64,000 bases of DNA from Jannaschia donghaensis (GTDB taxonomy: Bacteria; Pseudomonadota; Alphaproteobacteria; Rhodobacterales; Rhodobacteraceae): positions 465,597 to 529,596 of the forward strand of contig NZ_CXSU01000005.1 of NCBI RefSeq assembly GCF_001403795.1, read 5' to 3'. Each line of letters starts with the position of its first letter. Within the stretch, counting starts at the first letter, position 1. The notes beneath the pieces were generated by a model. It was not told where the DNA came from. It was given only the letters and a program-made list of their open reading frames with translations, and ran no database searches. The translations under genes and the position numbers were made by a program. Below, one piece after another: positions 17,492-25,527 of the stretch.

Positions 17492-18480
17492 AGCGCGCGG
17501 GCCACGACGTAGTCGGCCAGATCGCCCAGCATGTCGCGCAGGTCGCTTTGCGGCAAACGGCGCAGCGCGGCCTTGGCCCGGTCGCGCCAGGCAATCGCCT
17601 CGACCCGCGTCTCCTCCAACGTGTCGTGACGTGCCAGGATCGCGCGGGCGCGGTCCAGATCGGTCGCGTTGCCCCGCTCCAGCGCGTCCTTCCAGAACGC
17701 CCACTCCACGTCGTCGCCCTTGGCGATGGCCCGGATCACCGGCAGCGTCAGCTTGCCTTCGCGGAAGTCGTCGCCCAGATCCTTGCCGATGGCATCGCCG
17801 GCCCCACCGTAGTCGAGCCAATCGTCGATGATCTGGAAACTGACGCCGAGGGCGTCGCCGAAATCGGCCAGGGCGCTCACGTGGTCCTCGGGGGCACCGG
17901 CGACGACCGCGCCGCTTTCGCAGGCGGCCTGGAACAGTGCGGCGGTCTTGCCGCGCACGACGCGGAGGTAGGTGTCTTCGGTGGTGGCGATGTTGCGCGC
18001 GGCCGTCAGTTGCAGCACCTCGCCTTCGGCGATGGTGGCGGCGGCCCCCGACAGGATGTCGAGGATGCGCAGCGATCCGGTCTCCACCATCAGTTGGAAC
18101 GAGCGGGCGAAGAGGTAGTCCCCGACCAGAACGCTCGACTGGTTGTCCCACAGCAGGTTCGCGGTGGGCCGGCCGCGCCGCTGATTGCTCTCGTCGACCA
18201 CATCGTCGTGGAGCAGGGTCGCGGTGTGGATGAATTCGACCGTGGCGGCCAGTTTGACATGATCTTCGCCGTCGTAGCCGCACAGCCGGGCGGCAGCGAC
18301 GGTCAGAAGGGGCCGCACGCGTTTGCCCCCCGCGCTGACCAGATGGGCCGTCACTTCGGGGATGCGGGGCGCGTTTTCCGACGCCATCCGTGTCGTGATG
18401 AGCGCGGCCACCGCCTCCATATCCGACGACAGGGCGGCGGCCAGCCGTTCGTGCGGTTTGATCGGCGTGGCCTCGGTCAT
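17488..18480 (-). CDS. Long-chain polyprenyl diphosphate synthase
   Basis: A 330-residue trans-isoprenyl synthase that probably makes the C50 (or C40) side chain of ubiquinone. The first Asp-rich motif is DDVVD (92-96) and the second is DDWLD (219-223); GGKRVRPLL, the IPP-binding segment, is at 51-59. Chain length cannot be fixed from sequence alone, although alphaproteobacterial members usually make decaprenyl diphosphate. Start is at 18480; a longer frame to 18729 would run across the divergent DUF2007 gene. The stop overlaps that of ispE. Confidence 0.93.
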   Translation of the reverse strand: MTEATPIKPHERLAAALSSDMEAVAALITTRMASENAPRIPEVTAHLVSAGGKRVRPLLTVAAARLCGYDGEDHVKLAATVEFIHTATLLHDDVVDESNQRRGRPTANLLWDNQSSVLVGDYLFARSFQLMVETGSLRILDILSGAAATIAEGEVLQLTAARNIATTEDTYLRVVRGKTAALFQAACESGAVVAGAPEDHVSALADFGDALGVSFQIIDDWLDYGGAGDAIGKDLGDDFREGKLTLPVIRAIAKGDDVEWAFWKDALERGNATDLDRARAILARHDTLEETRVEAIAWRDRAKAALRRLPQSDLRDMLGDLADYVVARAL

Positions 18481-18525
18481 GGCGGTCCCTCGACAACGGC
18501 GCATGGGGCGCCCATAGCTTGGCCC

Positions 18526-18741
18526 ATGAAAGAACTGCTGCGCACCAACGACCCGACGATCATCGCCTTTGCAAGCGCCCTTCTGGACGGCGAAGACATA
18601 GATTGCTTCGTGCTGGATGAAAACATCTCGGTGTTGGAGGGAAGCATCGGCATATTGCCGCGGCGCATGATGGTCGCCGACGACGATCTGGAAGATGCGC
18701 GGGTCGTGTTGCGCGACAACGGGGTCCATGTTTCCGCGTGA
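18526..18741 (+). CDS. DUF2007 small protein
   Basis: A 71-residue protein matching the DUF2007 (putative signal-transducing) pattern: MKELLRTNDPTIIAFASALL at the start, then DCFVLDENISVLEGSIGILP and a C-terminal VADDDLEDARVVL. It is short, soluble and of unknown function. In related genomes it commonly precedes a tRNA1(Val)-type methyltransferase. Here its stop overlaps the GTG of the decayed remains of such a gene (GTGA at 18738-18741), which supports an old operon. Confidence 0.88.
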   Translation: MKELLRTNDPTIIAFASALLDGEDIDCFVLDENISVLEGSIGILPRRMMVADDDLEDARVVLRDNGVHVSA

Positions 18742-19327
18742 GCGGCCCCGACATTACGACCGACGAATTTTTGGGCGGTCGGCTCACTTCGCTTCAATAG
18801 CATGTTGGTTTCCGATCTGGCTTCGATCCGGTTTTGCTTGCGGTCGCCACTCCGGCAAGGGCGGGTGACAGCGTGCTTGACCTTGGCTGTGGCCTCTGGG
18901 TTGCGATGTACTGCCTGGGGTGCCGCGGCCCGGCCTGGCGCTGAAGGGGTGGAGCGGCACGCTGACGCCGCTTACATGGCCCGAGGTAACGGCGATGCGG
19001 AGGGTTGGGTGGATCGGCCCAATGGCTGGATGCGGTGGTGCGCCGCGCCGGATCGAAGGGCAGCGTTACCCTTACGGCAATGAGGAGACGATCGTCACAC
19101 TATCGTCGCGTCTGGGCGATCTGATCGCACTGCTGGTCATCTGATGGGCCGGACGGGGGGCACAGCGCTGGACCGTCCGGGGCCGCAAGAACCGCCGCGC
19201 CCCCCTGCGGCTGCAACCGCACATGGTTCTGCGCGACGGTGCCAAGCCCTGCCACAGAAACGATGTCGAGACGCCCGCCGCGCAAGCAATGCTGCGCGAT
19301 GGACAGGCACTTTTGCTGGATGACTAG
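18738..19327 (+). pseudogene. Decayed tRNA1(Val) A37 N6-methyltransferase-like gene (trmN6-like)
   Basis: The stretch between DUF2007 and DUF465 holds no intact gene but keeps recognisable pieces of a class I SAM methyltransferase. Frame 1 from the GTG at 18738 gives TTDEFLGGRLTSLQ, a TAG at 18798, then VGFRSGFDPVLLAVATPARA and SVLDLGCG (the SAM-binding motif) before a TGA at 18942. The same frame later encodes AQWLDAVVRRAGSKGSVTLT (19017 on). After a frame change, LSSRLGDLIALL is read, then a TGA at 19142, then RWTVRGRKNRRAPLRL and the tail ending LRDGQALLLDD at TAG 19325. Only about 70 bp separates the SAM motif half from the C-terminal half where some 250 bp are expected, so the NPPY catalytic region has been deleted. 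This region fills the only gene-free stretch over 300 bp in the window. Confidence 0.85.
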
Positions 19328-19428
19328 AATTGGATGCAACTATCCGCCGCCGTGTTTCGAAAAATGATGACAGATGGGTATGTCATATGCTGCAATCGAA
19401 CGATCACAAACCATCAGAGGAGAATGCC

Positions 19429-19605
19429 ATGTCGCTCACGTCCCATCTGTCGGAGTTGCGAAAGAAACATGAAACCCTCTCTCAGCAGGTCGAGTCCGAG
19501 GCGCGCAGTCCGGGCGTCGACAGCATCGTGCTGACCCAGCTCAAGAAGCGCAAGCTGGCCATCAAGCAAGAGATCGAGAAGCTGAGCGCGGCCCCCGCGC
19601 ACTGA
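19429..19605 (+). CDS. YdcH-family protein (DUF465)
   Basis: A 58-residue, highly charged, helical protein. Features are HLSELRKKHETLSQQVESEA, then LKKRKLAIKQEIEKL, the Lys-rich C-terminal signature of DUF465/YdcH. Such proteins form short coiled coils and their role is unknown. Start is the ATG at 19429 with AGAGGAG 6-8 bp upstream; an in-frame ATG at 19387 has no such site. It follows the trmN6-like pseudogene and ends at a strong terminator. A second DUF465 protein lies at 60205. Confidence 0.88.
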   Translation: MSLTSHLSELRKKHETLSQQVESEARSPGVDSIVLTQLKKRKLAIKQEIEKLSAAPAH

Positions 19606-19626
19606 CCCGCCCACATCGGTTTCGAA

Positions 19627-19664
19627 AGGTCTGTCCCGGTAACCCCGGCGACGGGCCTTTTTTC
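19627..19664 (+). terminator. Intrinsic terminator after the DUF465 gene
   Basis: AGGTCTGTC (19627-19635) pairs with GACGGGCCT (19650-19658) with G-U wobbles, extended inside by CCGG/CCGG, and is followed by TTTTTTCT. It lies 22 bp past the stop and separates the gene from the convergent LysR gene. Confidence 0.8.
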
Positions 19665-19683
19665 TAGGGTCGTCCCGCAGGCG

Positions 19684-20628
19684 TCAGCCACCCGCAAGGA
19701 CCATCCGGCGTCCGTCGCGCTGCCCCTCCATCCGCCCCGCCTCCCGACCTAACCAATCGAGGAAGGCCCGCGTGCCGGGCCGCGTTTCCGCCCCCTTGGG
19801 ACACAGCACCCGGAAGTTCGCGCGAGGGATCAGCGCCGTGTCGAAAGGTGCCACGAGATTGCCCTGCCGCAGCGCCGCTTCGCCCAGCGAAATGCGGCCC
19901 AGCACCACGCCGGCCCCCGATTGGGCGGCGTCGATGGCATGGTCAGCCTGACTGAAATGGGTGCCGTGCAGATCCGGCGTGGCAAGTCCGTGCGCGTCGA
20001 ACCAATCGGCCCAGCTGACGGAATTTTTAAGAAACTTCATCGAATCGTCGAAGATGATCGTCGCCTCCAACAGGCTTTCGATCGTCTGGTATTTCTGTGC
20101 GAGGTCGGGGTGCATCATCGGCGTCACCCACTCCTCGATCGTCAGGGCGCGGTGCAGGTCAGGCGGGTCGTCCTGATCGCTGGGACCGAAGCGTATGGCG
20201 ATGTCGATGTCATCGGTCGCGAAATCCAGCATCCGAAGCGTCGCGGCAAAGCGCAATTCGATCTCCGGGTGGTTGCCGGCGAAATCGAACAGGCGCGGGG
20301 CCAGCCACTTGGCGGTGAAGGCCGGTCCGGCGGTGATCGTCAGAATGCCGGAGTCGAGCACCCGTTTGGCAGCGCGCCATCCCGCCGTCAGCGTTTGAAA
20401 TCCTTCGCTGGCCTGCGGAGACAGGGCAAGACCCGCCTCGGTCAGTTCCACACGACGGTTCAAGCGGCGAAAAAGGGGCGCGCCCAGGTGTTCCTCCAGG
20501 CTCTTGATCTGGAACGACAGCGCGGCGGGTGTCACGTTCAATTCTCCCGCCGCGGCCTGAAACGACAGATGGCGGGCAGCGGCCTCGAAGGCGCGCAGGG
20601 CGGTCAGCGGGGGAAGGCGATCGGACAT
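19684..20628 (-). CDS. LysR-type regulator, GcvA-like
   Basis: A 314-residue LysR-type regulator. The N-terminal winged helix-turn-helix runs from PPLTALRAFEAAARHLSFQ through NVTPAALSFQIKSLEEHLG to PLFRRLNRRVELTEAG (about residues 5-65), the wording typical of the GcvA/AmpR branch. The rest is the periplasmic-binding-protein-like effector domain. The start is taken at 20628 (MSDRLPPL); a start ten codons earlier (20658) would run through a palindrome at 20635-20647. It diverges from a 46-residue gene at 20741, the usual target geometry for this family. Confidence 0.9.
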   Translation of the reverse strand: MSDRLPPLTALRAFEAAARHLSFQAAAGELNVTPAALSFQIKSLEEHLGAPLFRRLNRRVELTEAGLALSPQASEGFQTLTAGWRAAKRVLDSGILTITAGPAFTAKWLAPRLFDFAGNHPEIELRFAATLRMLDFATDDIDIAIRFGPSDQDDPPDLHRALTIEEWVTPMMHPDLAQKYQTIESLLEATIIFDDSMKFLKNSVSWADWFDAHGLATPDLHGTHFSQADHAIDAAQSGAGVVLGRISLGEAALRQGNLVAPFDTALIPRANFRVLCPKGAETRPGTRAFLDWLGREAGRMEGQRDGRRMVLAGG

Positions 20629-20634
20629 ATCACT

Positions 20635-20647
20635 TAAGTAATACTTA
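20635..20647. promoter_or_regulatory. Palindrome upstream of the LysR gene
   Basis: TAAGTAATACTTA reads as arms TAAGT and ACTTA around a 3-bp centre, 7 bp upstream of the LysR start codon. It is AT-rich against a GC-rich background. It could be an autoregulatory operator for the LysR protein. Confidence 0.45.
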
Positions 20648-20701
20648 TCCGAAACCATGGGAAGTCTAGTTTGTAAGGTTGTCCGGCCATCTCTATCTCT
20701 T

Positions 20702-20724
20702 GATCAACAGCAACACAGTTGATC
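20702..20724. promoter_or_regulatory. Inverted repeat in front of the 46-residue gene
   Basis: GATCAAC (20702-20708) and GTTGATC (20718-20724) are perfect 7-bp arms with a 9-bp spacer, directly before the ribosome-binding site of the small gene at 20741. The geometry fits a LysR-type site or a short RNA hairpin that could cover the Shine-Dalgarno. Confidence 0.5.
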
Positions 20725-20740
20725 CGAAGGAATATCCGCC

Positions 20741-20881
20741 ATGTTCGAGACGCATACCTCCACCACCTATGACGAAGCTTTCGCCCGTGCCCGCAAAGAG
20801 CGTGCCGAAGCCTTCCGCGCGATGTTCGCTTTCTTTCGCCTGCCGAAGGTCTTGCCGGGTCGGCGGTCCGCCGCAGCCTGA
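20741..20881 (+). CDS. Small basic protein, 46 residues
   Basis: An open frame of 46 residues (MFETHTSTTYDEAFARARKE at the start, then a short hydrophobic AMFAFFRLPKVLPG segment and a basic tail). GAAGGA lies 9-10 bp upstream of the ATG, an inverted repeat precedes it, and a strong terminator follows, so it is built like a complete transcription unit. It resembles short Arg/Ala-rich rhodobacteral proteins but I cannot assign a family. It sits divergent to a GcvA-like LysR gene and is probably its target. Confidence 0.7.
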   Translation: MFETHTSTTYDEAFARARKERAEAFRAMFAFFRLPKVLPGRRSAAA

Positions 20882-20900
20882 CCGCAGCAGACGAAAGCCG

Positions 20901-20932
20901 AAGGCCCGACGTTTGCGAACGCCGGGCCTTTT
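20901..20932 (+). terminator. Intrinsic terminator between the small gene and phaB
   Basis: AAGGCCCG (20901-20908) pairs perfectly with CGGGCCTT (20923-20930); the interior CGTTTGCGAACG extends the stem; TTTT follows. It lies 20 bp after the small gene and could also serve the convergent phaB on the other strand (AAAA on its far side gives no T-run there, so mainly plus strand). Confidence 0.82.
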
Positions 20933-20978
20933 GCATGCCGACGGGACTGATCGTGCGCCCCGGTTCAAATCGTCTGCG

Positions 20979-21704
20979 TCAGGTCATGTACTGACCGCCG
21001 TTCGCCGAAATGGTCGAACCGGTCACGAAGCCCGCATCGTCGGACGTGAGGAACGCGACGGCCCGCGCGATTTCAGATGCGTCGCCCAGTCGACCGACCG
21101 GAATTTGCGGCAAGATGACCTCGTTCATCACCTTTTCGGGAATCGTGCTCATCATTTCGGTGTTGATGTAGCCAGGGGCGACGACGTTGACGGTGATGCC
21201 CGCACGCGCACCCTCCTGCGCCAAAGCCTTGGTGAAGCCGATGTCACCGGCCTTGGTCGCGGCATAGTTCGCCTGCGCGAACTGACCCTTCTGGCCGTTG
21301 ATGGACGAAATGGTGACGATGCGCCCGAATTTCCGCTCTCGCATGCCGCCCCAGACGTTGTGCGTCATGTTGAAGACGCCGTTCAGATTGGTGTCGATGC
21401 ACTCGTGCCACTGCTGCGGGGTCATCTTGTGAAACGGCGCGTCGCGCGTGATACCGGCATTGTTCACCAGGATGTCCACCGGGCCAAGGTCCGCCTCGAT
21501 CTGAGCGACGCCCTCCTTGCAGGCGTCGTAATCGGCGACGTTCCATTTGTAGGTTTTGATGCCGGTTTCGTCGGTGAAGGCGCGGGCCTTTTCGTCGTTG
21601 CCGGCATAGGTCGCCGCGACTTGGCACCCCTGCTCTTTGAGGGCCTGCGCGATGGCCGCGCCGATACCCCGTGATCCGCCGGTAACGATTGCTGTGCGAG
21701 TCAT
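20979..21704 (-). CDS. phaB: Acetoacetyl-CoA reductase (PhaB)
   Basis: A 241-residue short-chain dehydrogenase that reduces acetoacetyl-CoA to (R)-3-hydroxybutyryl-CoA with NADPH for polyhydroxybutyrate synthesis. The cofactor loop is TGGSRGIG (8-15), NNAG is at 81-84, and the catalytic residues are Ser134, Tyr147 and Lys151. The wording ISSINGQKGQFAQANYAATKAG and the N-terminus MTRTAIVTGGSRGIGAAIA are typical of PhaB and not of fatty-acid FabG. It is the last gene of phaA-patatin-phaB. Confidence 0.96.
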   Translation of the reverse strand: MTRTAIVTGGSRGIGAAIAQALKEQGCQVAATYAGNDEKARAFTDETGIKTYKWNVADYDACKEGVAQIEADLGPVDILVNNAGITRDAPFHKMTPQQWHECIDTNLNGVFNMTHNVWGGMRERKFGRIVTISSINGQKGQFAQANYAATKAGDIGFTKALAQEGARAGITVNVVAPGYINTEMMSTIPEKVMNEVILPQIPVGRLGDASEIARAVAFLTSDDAGFVTGSTISANGGQYMT

Positions 21705-21726
21705 GATGTTTCCTCCTCTATGACGT

Positions 21727-22572
21727 TCACGTTATTTTGTTCCGCCAGTGACGTCCATCGTCGCGGCCTTGATCCCAAGCCGATTGCGGCAGTGTCGGAT
21801 CGGTGAAATCGAGCTTTCGCCCGGGCAGAACATCATCGGAAGGTTGCACGAAAACGATGCGGCCCCCGTCGTCATCGGGCAGGACCTTGAAGCGTTTGGT
21901 CAGCAGCACCAGGGTCCGTCCCTCGTCCGGGTCGGGCATCGGCGCCTTGTCGACCATGCCGCCGTCGTACACCGGCTCCCCGTTCCAATCGTCGGGACGG
22001 AAGGCGGGGGGCACCGTCGCGGCCATGCGTACAAGGTCGTGCAAGGTGCCATCGCGGGCGGCCTGTCGTCCGTCGATCAAGCGTTGCTCCATCCCCGTCA
22101 GGCTAGCGAGGCGGGGGCGCGGGGTCGGTGCGAGAAATTGTTCCACTTGATAGATCGTGCCCCCGACAAGGGCGCGCAGAGTCGGCGCGTCGCAGTTTCC
22201 GGGGGTCGAGAGGCTAATCTGGAAAGCGGGGCCGTCGGCGATCCGCGCGGTGGCACTGTCGTCAAGAACGTCCTCGACGATCGACGCATAGACCCGCTGA
22301 TGTGCACTGCGCCCGGCATCGTCGTCTGCGTCGTCGAGCGAGAAATTGGCCTCTTCGGTGGTCAGCGCCTTCTCGAACCTGTCCCTCAGGGCGATTTCGC
22401 GTCCGGCAATCCATACGGCGGCGGAAAGGGCCCCGCCCGAACTTCCGGTGACGCGCTTGGGGCGAAGGCGATGGTCGGCTTCGACGACCTCCATGAAGCC
22501 GCCGTGCCAGAAACAGCGCAATCCGCCGCCGGAAAAGACCAACTGGTCATAGGAAAGTTCGGTCGAGGTCAT
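21727..22572 (-). CDS. Patatin-like phospholipase between phaA and phaB
   Basis: A 281-residue patatin-fold hydrolase. The glycine-rich oxyanion loop SGGGLRC is at 14-20, the nucleophile Ser45 is in GSSGG (GxSxG), and the catalytic Asp203 is in YDGGMVDKAP, so the Ser-Asp dyad is intact. No signal peptide or membrane segment is visible, suggesting a cytosolic or granule-surface enzyme. It starts 39 bp after phaA and ends 22 bp before phaB, all on one strand, so it is almost certainly co-expressed. The substrate is unknown; action on phospholipid or on acyl-CoA/PHB intermediates is an inference from position. Confidence 0.88.
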   Translation of the reverse strand: MTSTELSYDQLVFSGGGLRCFWHGGFMEVVEADHRLRPKRVTGSSGGALSAAVWIAGREIALRDRFEKALTTEEANFSLDDADDDAGRSAHQRVYASIVEDVLDDSATARIADGPAFQISLSTPGNCDAPTLRALVGGTIYQVEQFLAPTPRPRLASLTGMEQRLIDGRQAARDGTLHDLVRMAATVPPAFRPDDWNGEPVYDGGMVDKAPMPDPDEGRTLVLLTKRFKVLPDDDGGRIVFVQPSDDVLPGRKLDFTDPTLPQSAWDQGRDDGRHWRNKIT

Positions 22573-22611
22573 GGAGTGGAAACGGGCCGGGGCCCGCTTC
22601 CGTTCCGATGG

Positions 22612-23787
22612 TCAGTCACGCTCGACGCACAGGGCGACGCCCATGCCGCCACCGATGCACAAAGTGGCAAGGCCCTTCTTGGCATCGCGACGCTTCATTT
22701 CGAAGAGCAGCGTATTGAGCACGCGGCAGCCCGACGCCCCGATGGGGTGACCGATGGCGATGGCACCGCCGTTCACGTTCACGATTTCCGGGTCCCAGCC
22801 CATATCCTTGTTCACGGCGCAGGCCTGCGCGGCGAAGGCTTCGTTCGCTTCGATCAGATCAAGATCCTCGACCTTCCAGCCGGCGTTCTCCAGCGCCTTG
22901 CGCGAGGCATAGATCGGGCCGACGCCCATGATCGTCGGGTCCAGACCGGCGGTCGCATAGCTGACGATACGGGCCAACGGCTCGATCCCGCGCTTGGCGG
23001 CGTCGTCGGCAGACATCAGCAGCGTGGCGGCCGCCCCGTCGTTCAGGCCGGACGCGTTGGCGGCGGTCACGGTGCCGTCTTTGGTGAAAGCGGGGCGCAG
23101 CTTGCCCATCGCGTCCATCGTGGCCCCGTGGCGAATGTATTCGTCTTGGTCGACGATGGTGTCGCCCTTGCGGCCCTTGACGGTGAAGGCCGCGATTTCG
23201 TCGGCGAAGCGGCCGGCCTTCTGTGCGGCCTCCGCCTTGTTCTGGCTGGCGACGGCGAATTCATCCTGCATGTCGCGGCTGATCTGCCATTTCTCGGCGA
23301 CGTTCTCGGCGGTCTGGCCCATGTGGTAGTTGTTGAACGCATCCCACAATCCGTCGGTGATCATGGTGTCGACCAGTTTCATGTCGCCCATCTTCTGACC
23401 CTGGCGGATGGCCTGGGCATGCATGGACATCGACATGCTTTCCTGGCCGCCGGCGACGATGATCTGGCTGTCGCCCAGCATGATGTGCTGCGCGCCCAGC
23501 GCCACGGCGCGCAGGCCCGATCCGCAGACCTGATTGATGCCCCAGGCGGCGGATTCCTGCGGCAAACCCGCGTTGATGTGCGCCTGGCGCGCGGGGTTCT
23601 GTCCTTGGCCGGCGGTCAACACCTGACCCAGGATCGTTTCGGAGACATCGGTCTTGTCCACGCCGGCGCGGGCCACGACTTCTTCGATCACGGCAGCGCC
23701 AAGAGCGTGGGCGGGCGTGTTGGCGAAGGCTCCGAGGAAAGAGCCGACCGGCGTCCGGGCGGCAGAGGCGATCACGACGTTGGTCAT
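22612..23787 (-). CDS. phaA: Acetyl-CoA acetyltransferase (beta-ketothiolase, PhaA)
   Basis: A 391-residue thiolase that condenses two acetyl-CoA to acetoacetyl-CoA, the first step to PHB. The acylated Cys88 is in [11 protein letters not shown], the His is in [14 protein letters not shown], and the second Cys is in LCIGGGMG. Length is exactly that of bacterial biosynthetic thiolases. AAAAAGGA lies about 10 bp upstream of the start as Shine-Dalgarno. It leads the phaA-patatin-phaB unit; no PHB synthase or phasin is in the window. Confidence 0.96.
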   Translation of the reverse strand: MTNVVIASAARTPVGSFLGAFANTPAHALGAAVIEEVVARAGVDKTDVSETILGQVLTAGQGQNPARQAHINAGLPQESAAWGINQVCGSGLRAVALGAQHIMLGDSQIIVAGGQESMSMSMHAQAIRQGQKMGDMKLVDTMITDGLWDAFNNYHMGQTAENVAEKWQISRDMQDEFAVASQNKAEAAQKAGRFADEIAAFTVKGRKGDTIVDQDEYIRHGATMDAMGKLRPAFTKDGTVTAANASGLNDGAAATLLMSADDAAKRGIEPLARIVSYATAGLDPTIMGVGPIYASRKALENAGWKVEDLDLIEANEAFAAQACAVNKDMGWDPEIVNVNGGAIAIGHPIGASGCRVLNTLLFEMKRRDAKKGLATLCIGGGMGVALCVERD

Positions 23788-23978
23788 GGGCAGGCATCCT
23801 TTTTCATGCGGCGAGGGGCGGGACGGCGTGCCCCGGCGGGATACCCCGTCGCGTTATGCCCCTTGCCCTAGCGTGCGGCGCGCGCGGGATCAAACGATGT
23901 TCGGTGCGGCCCCGTGGGGACGGACCGCGCCGCGGTGCCCTGCTATGTGTCCGTCTGCGTGGGTTCAGTCGCCCTGCG

Positions 23979-24809
23979 TCAGCCGATCGCCTTCCGGCGC
24001 GCCTCCGCATCACGCAGCCACCCGGGTCGCAATTCGGGCGCGCCGTAGTAGTACCCCTGCAGGCAATCAATGCCCGCCTGCGTCAGAAATTCCGCCTCGG
24101 CCTTCGTCTCGACGGCTTCGGCGACGGTGAACATGTCGAATTGCTGTCCGACGCTGATGAGCGCGTTGAGGATGCACTGATTGTCGGGGTCGGTGTCGCA
24201 TTGGCGCACGAAGCTGCCGTCGATCTTGAGAATGTCGAAGTAGAATTCCTTGAGGTAGCGGAAACTGGTCTGACCGGCCCCGAAATCGTCGAGCGCGAAG
24301 GTGATCCCGCGATCCTGAAGGTCGGTCATGAAGGTCTTGACCAGTTCGGGCACCTGCATGGCGGAGCGTTCCGTAATCTCGAGGATCAGACGTTCGCCGA
24401 CCGTGGCATCGGCCAGCAGGCCCTTTTGCAAGGTCTGCATCCAGCGCCGGTACCCGATGGAGCGGGCGGACATGTTGACCGACAGCCGCAGCGCCGGCGT
24501 CTGGGCAAGGGCGGCAAGCCCCAGACGCAGGGCGGCGCAGTCGATTTCCCGGCCCAGTTCGGCGGTTTCGACCACGTCGATGAACTGTACGGCCGGGATG
24601 ATGCGCCCGGTTTCGTCGCGCAGCCGGATCAGACCTTCGTGGAAAGCGATGGTCCCGCCGATGGTTCCGATGACGGGTTGATAGGCCAGCAGAACGCGAT
24701 CCTGGGCAAGGGCGTCCCGCGCCATGTCGAGCACACCGCGGTCGCGGGCATCGGCCGCGTCGGCGATCAGGTCGCCGTCTGTCACGTGGTCCAGGGATCG
24801 ATCGGACAT
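23979..24809 (-). CDS. EAL-domain cyclic-di-GMP phosphodiesterase
   Basis: A 276-residue protein made of a single EAL domain without sensor or GGDEF part. The signature Glu58 is in FHEGLIRL (EGL in place of EAL). Other metal and catalytic motifs are kept: NMSARS, EITERS, the double Asp in LDDFGAG, DILKIDGSFV, AEAVET and QGYYYG. It is therefore probably an active c-di-GMP hydrolase in the cytosol. It stands alone, with 191 bp to phaA and 139 bp to the divergent tag gene. Confidence 0.88.
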   Translation of the reverse strand: MSDRSLDHVTDGDLIADAADARDRGVLDMARDALAQDRVLLAYQPVIGTIGGTIAFHEGLIRLRDETGRIIPAVQFIDVVETAELGREIDCAALRLGLAALAQTPALRLSVNMSARSIGYRRWMQTLQKGLLADATVGERLILEITERSAMQVPELVKTFMTDLQDRGITFALDDFGAGQTSFRYLKEFYFDILKIDGSFVRQCDTDPDNQCILNALISVGQQFDMFTVAEAVETKAEAEFLTQAGIDCLQGYYYGAPELRPGWLRDAEARRKAIG

Positions 24810-24948
24810 GGCTCCCCCTTCGTTTCAGGCAAAGGGATGCCACGTCGGGTTGAACGCTTCGTTAAATCCGCTCTACTGCCGTCACCGGAGCCGGCGAAAA
24901 ACACTGCGAATTTTTGCTATTCCGGTCCCGCAAGCAGGAGGCGGAGCG

Positions 24949-25527
24949 ATGGAGAGATGCGGCTGGGTTGGCGACGACCCCCTTTATGTCGCCTATCACG
25001 ACACGGAATGGGGCGTGCCGCAACGCGATCCACGCGCCCTGTGGGAACAATTGATGCTGGAGGGATTCCAGGCGGGCCTGAGCTGGATCACGATTCTGCG
25101 CAAACGCGAGAATTTCCGCACGGCCTTTGCAAATTTCGATCCGGAGATCATTGCCCGGTGGGGCGCGCCGGAGGTGCAGCGCCTGCTTGGCGATGCGGGG
25201 ATCATTCGCCATCGGGGCAAGATCGAAGCGACGATCGGCAATGCGCGCGCCTTTCTAGACATGCGGGACGGGCCGGGGTTCGATGCCTTCATCTGGGACC
25301 GTGTCGATGGCACGCCGCAGCACAACCGGCCCGCAACGCTGGCCGACGTGCCCGCGCAGACCCCGCTGTCGGTGGGGCTGTCCAAGGATCTCAAGAAAGC
25401 AGGGTTCAGGTTCTGCGGGCCGACGACGGTCTATGCCTTCCTACAGGCCGCGGGGGTGGTGAACGACCATGTGGTGACGTGTCACCGACACGATGCGGTC
25501 GCGCAAATGTCGGGGCCGGGGGGCTAG
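24949..25527 (+). CDS. tag: DNA-3-methyladenine glycosylase I
   Basis: A 192-residue base-excision repair enzyme that removes 3-methyladenine. The zinc ligands Cys4, His17, His174 and Cys178 are all present (RCGWVGDDPLYVAYHDTEWG at the front, NDHVVTCHRH at the end). GLSWITILRKRENFR and FCGPTTVYAFLQA complete the family signature. GGAG lies 4-7 bp upstream of the ATG. It is convergent with the Lrp gene and the two stop codons share CTAG. Confidence 0.96.
   Translation: MERCGWVGDDPLYVAYHDTEWGVPQRDPRALWEQLMLEGFQAGLSWITILRKRENFRTAFANFDPEIIARWGAPEVQRLLGDAGIIRHRGKIEATIGNARAFLDMRDGPGFDAFIWDRVDGTPQHNRPATLADVPAQTPLSVGLSKDLKKAGFRFCGPTTVYAFLQAAGVVNDHVVTCHRHDAVAQMSGPGG

Noticed and set aside
23784-23807. 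Seven-codon leader frame (MKKDACP) overlapping the phaA start as ATGA
   Set aside because: It has no Shine-Dalgarno of its own; the AAAAAGGA in it is the phaA ribosome-binding site.
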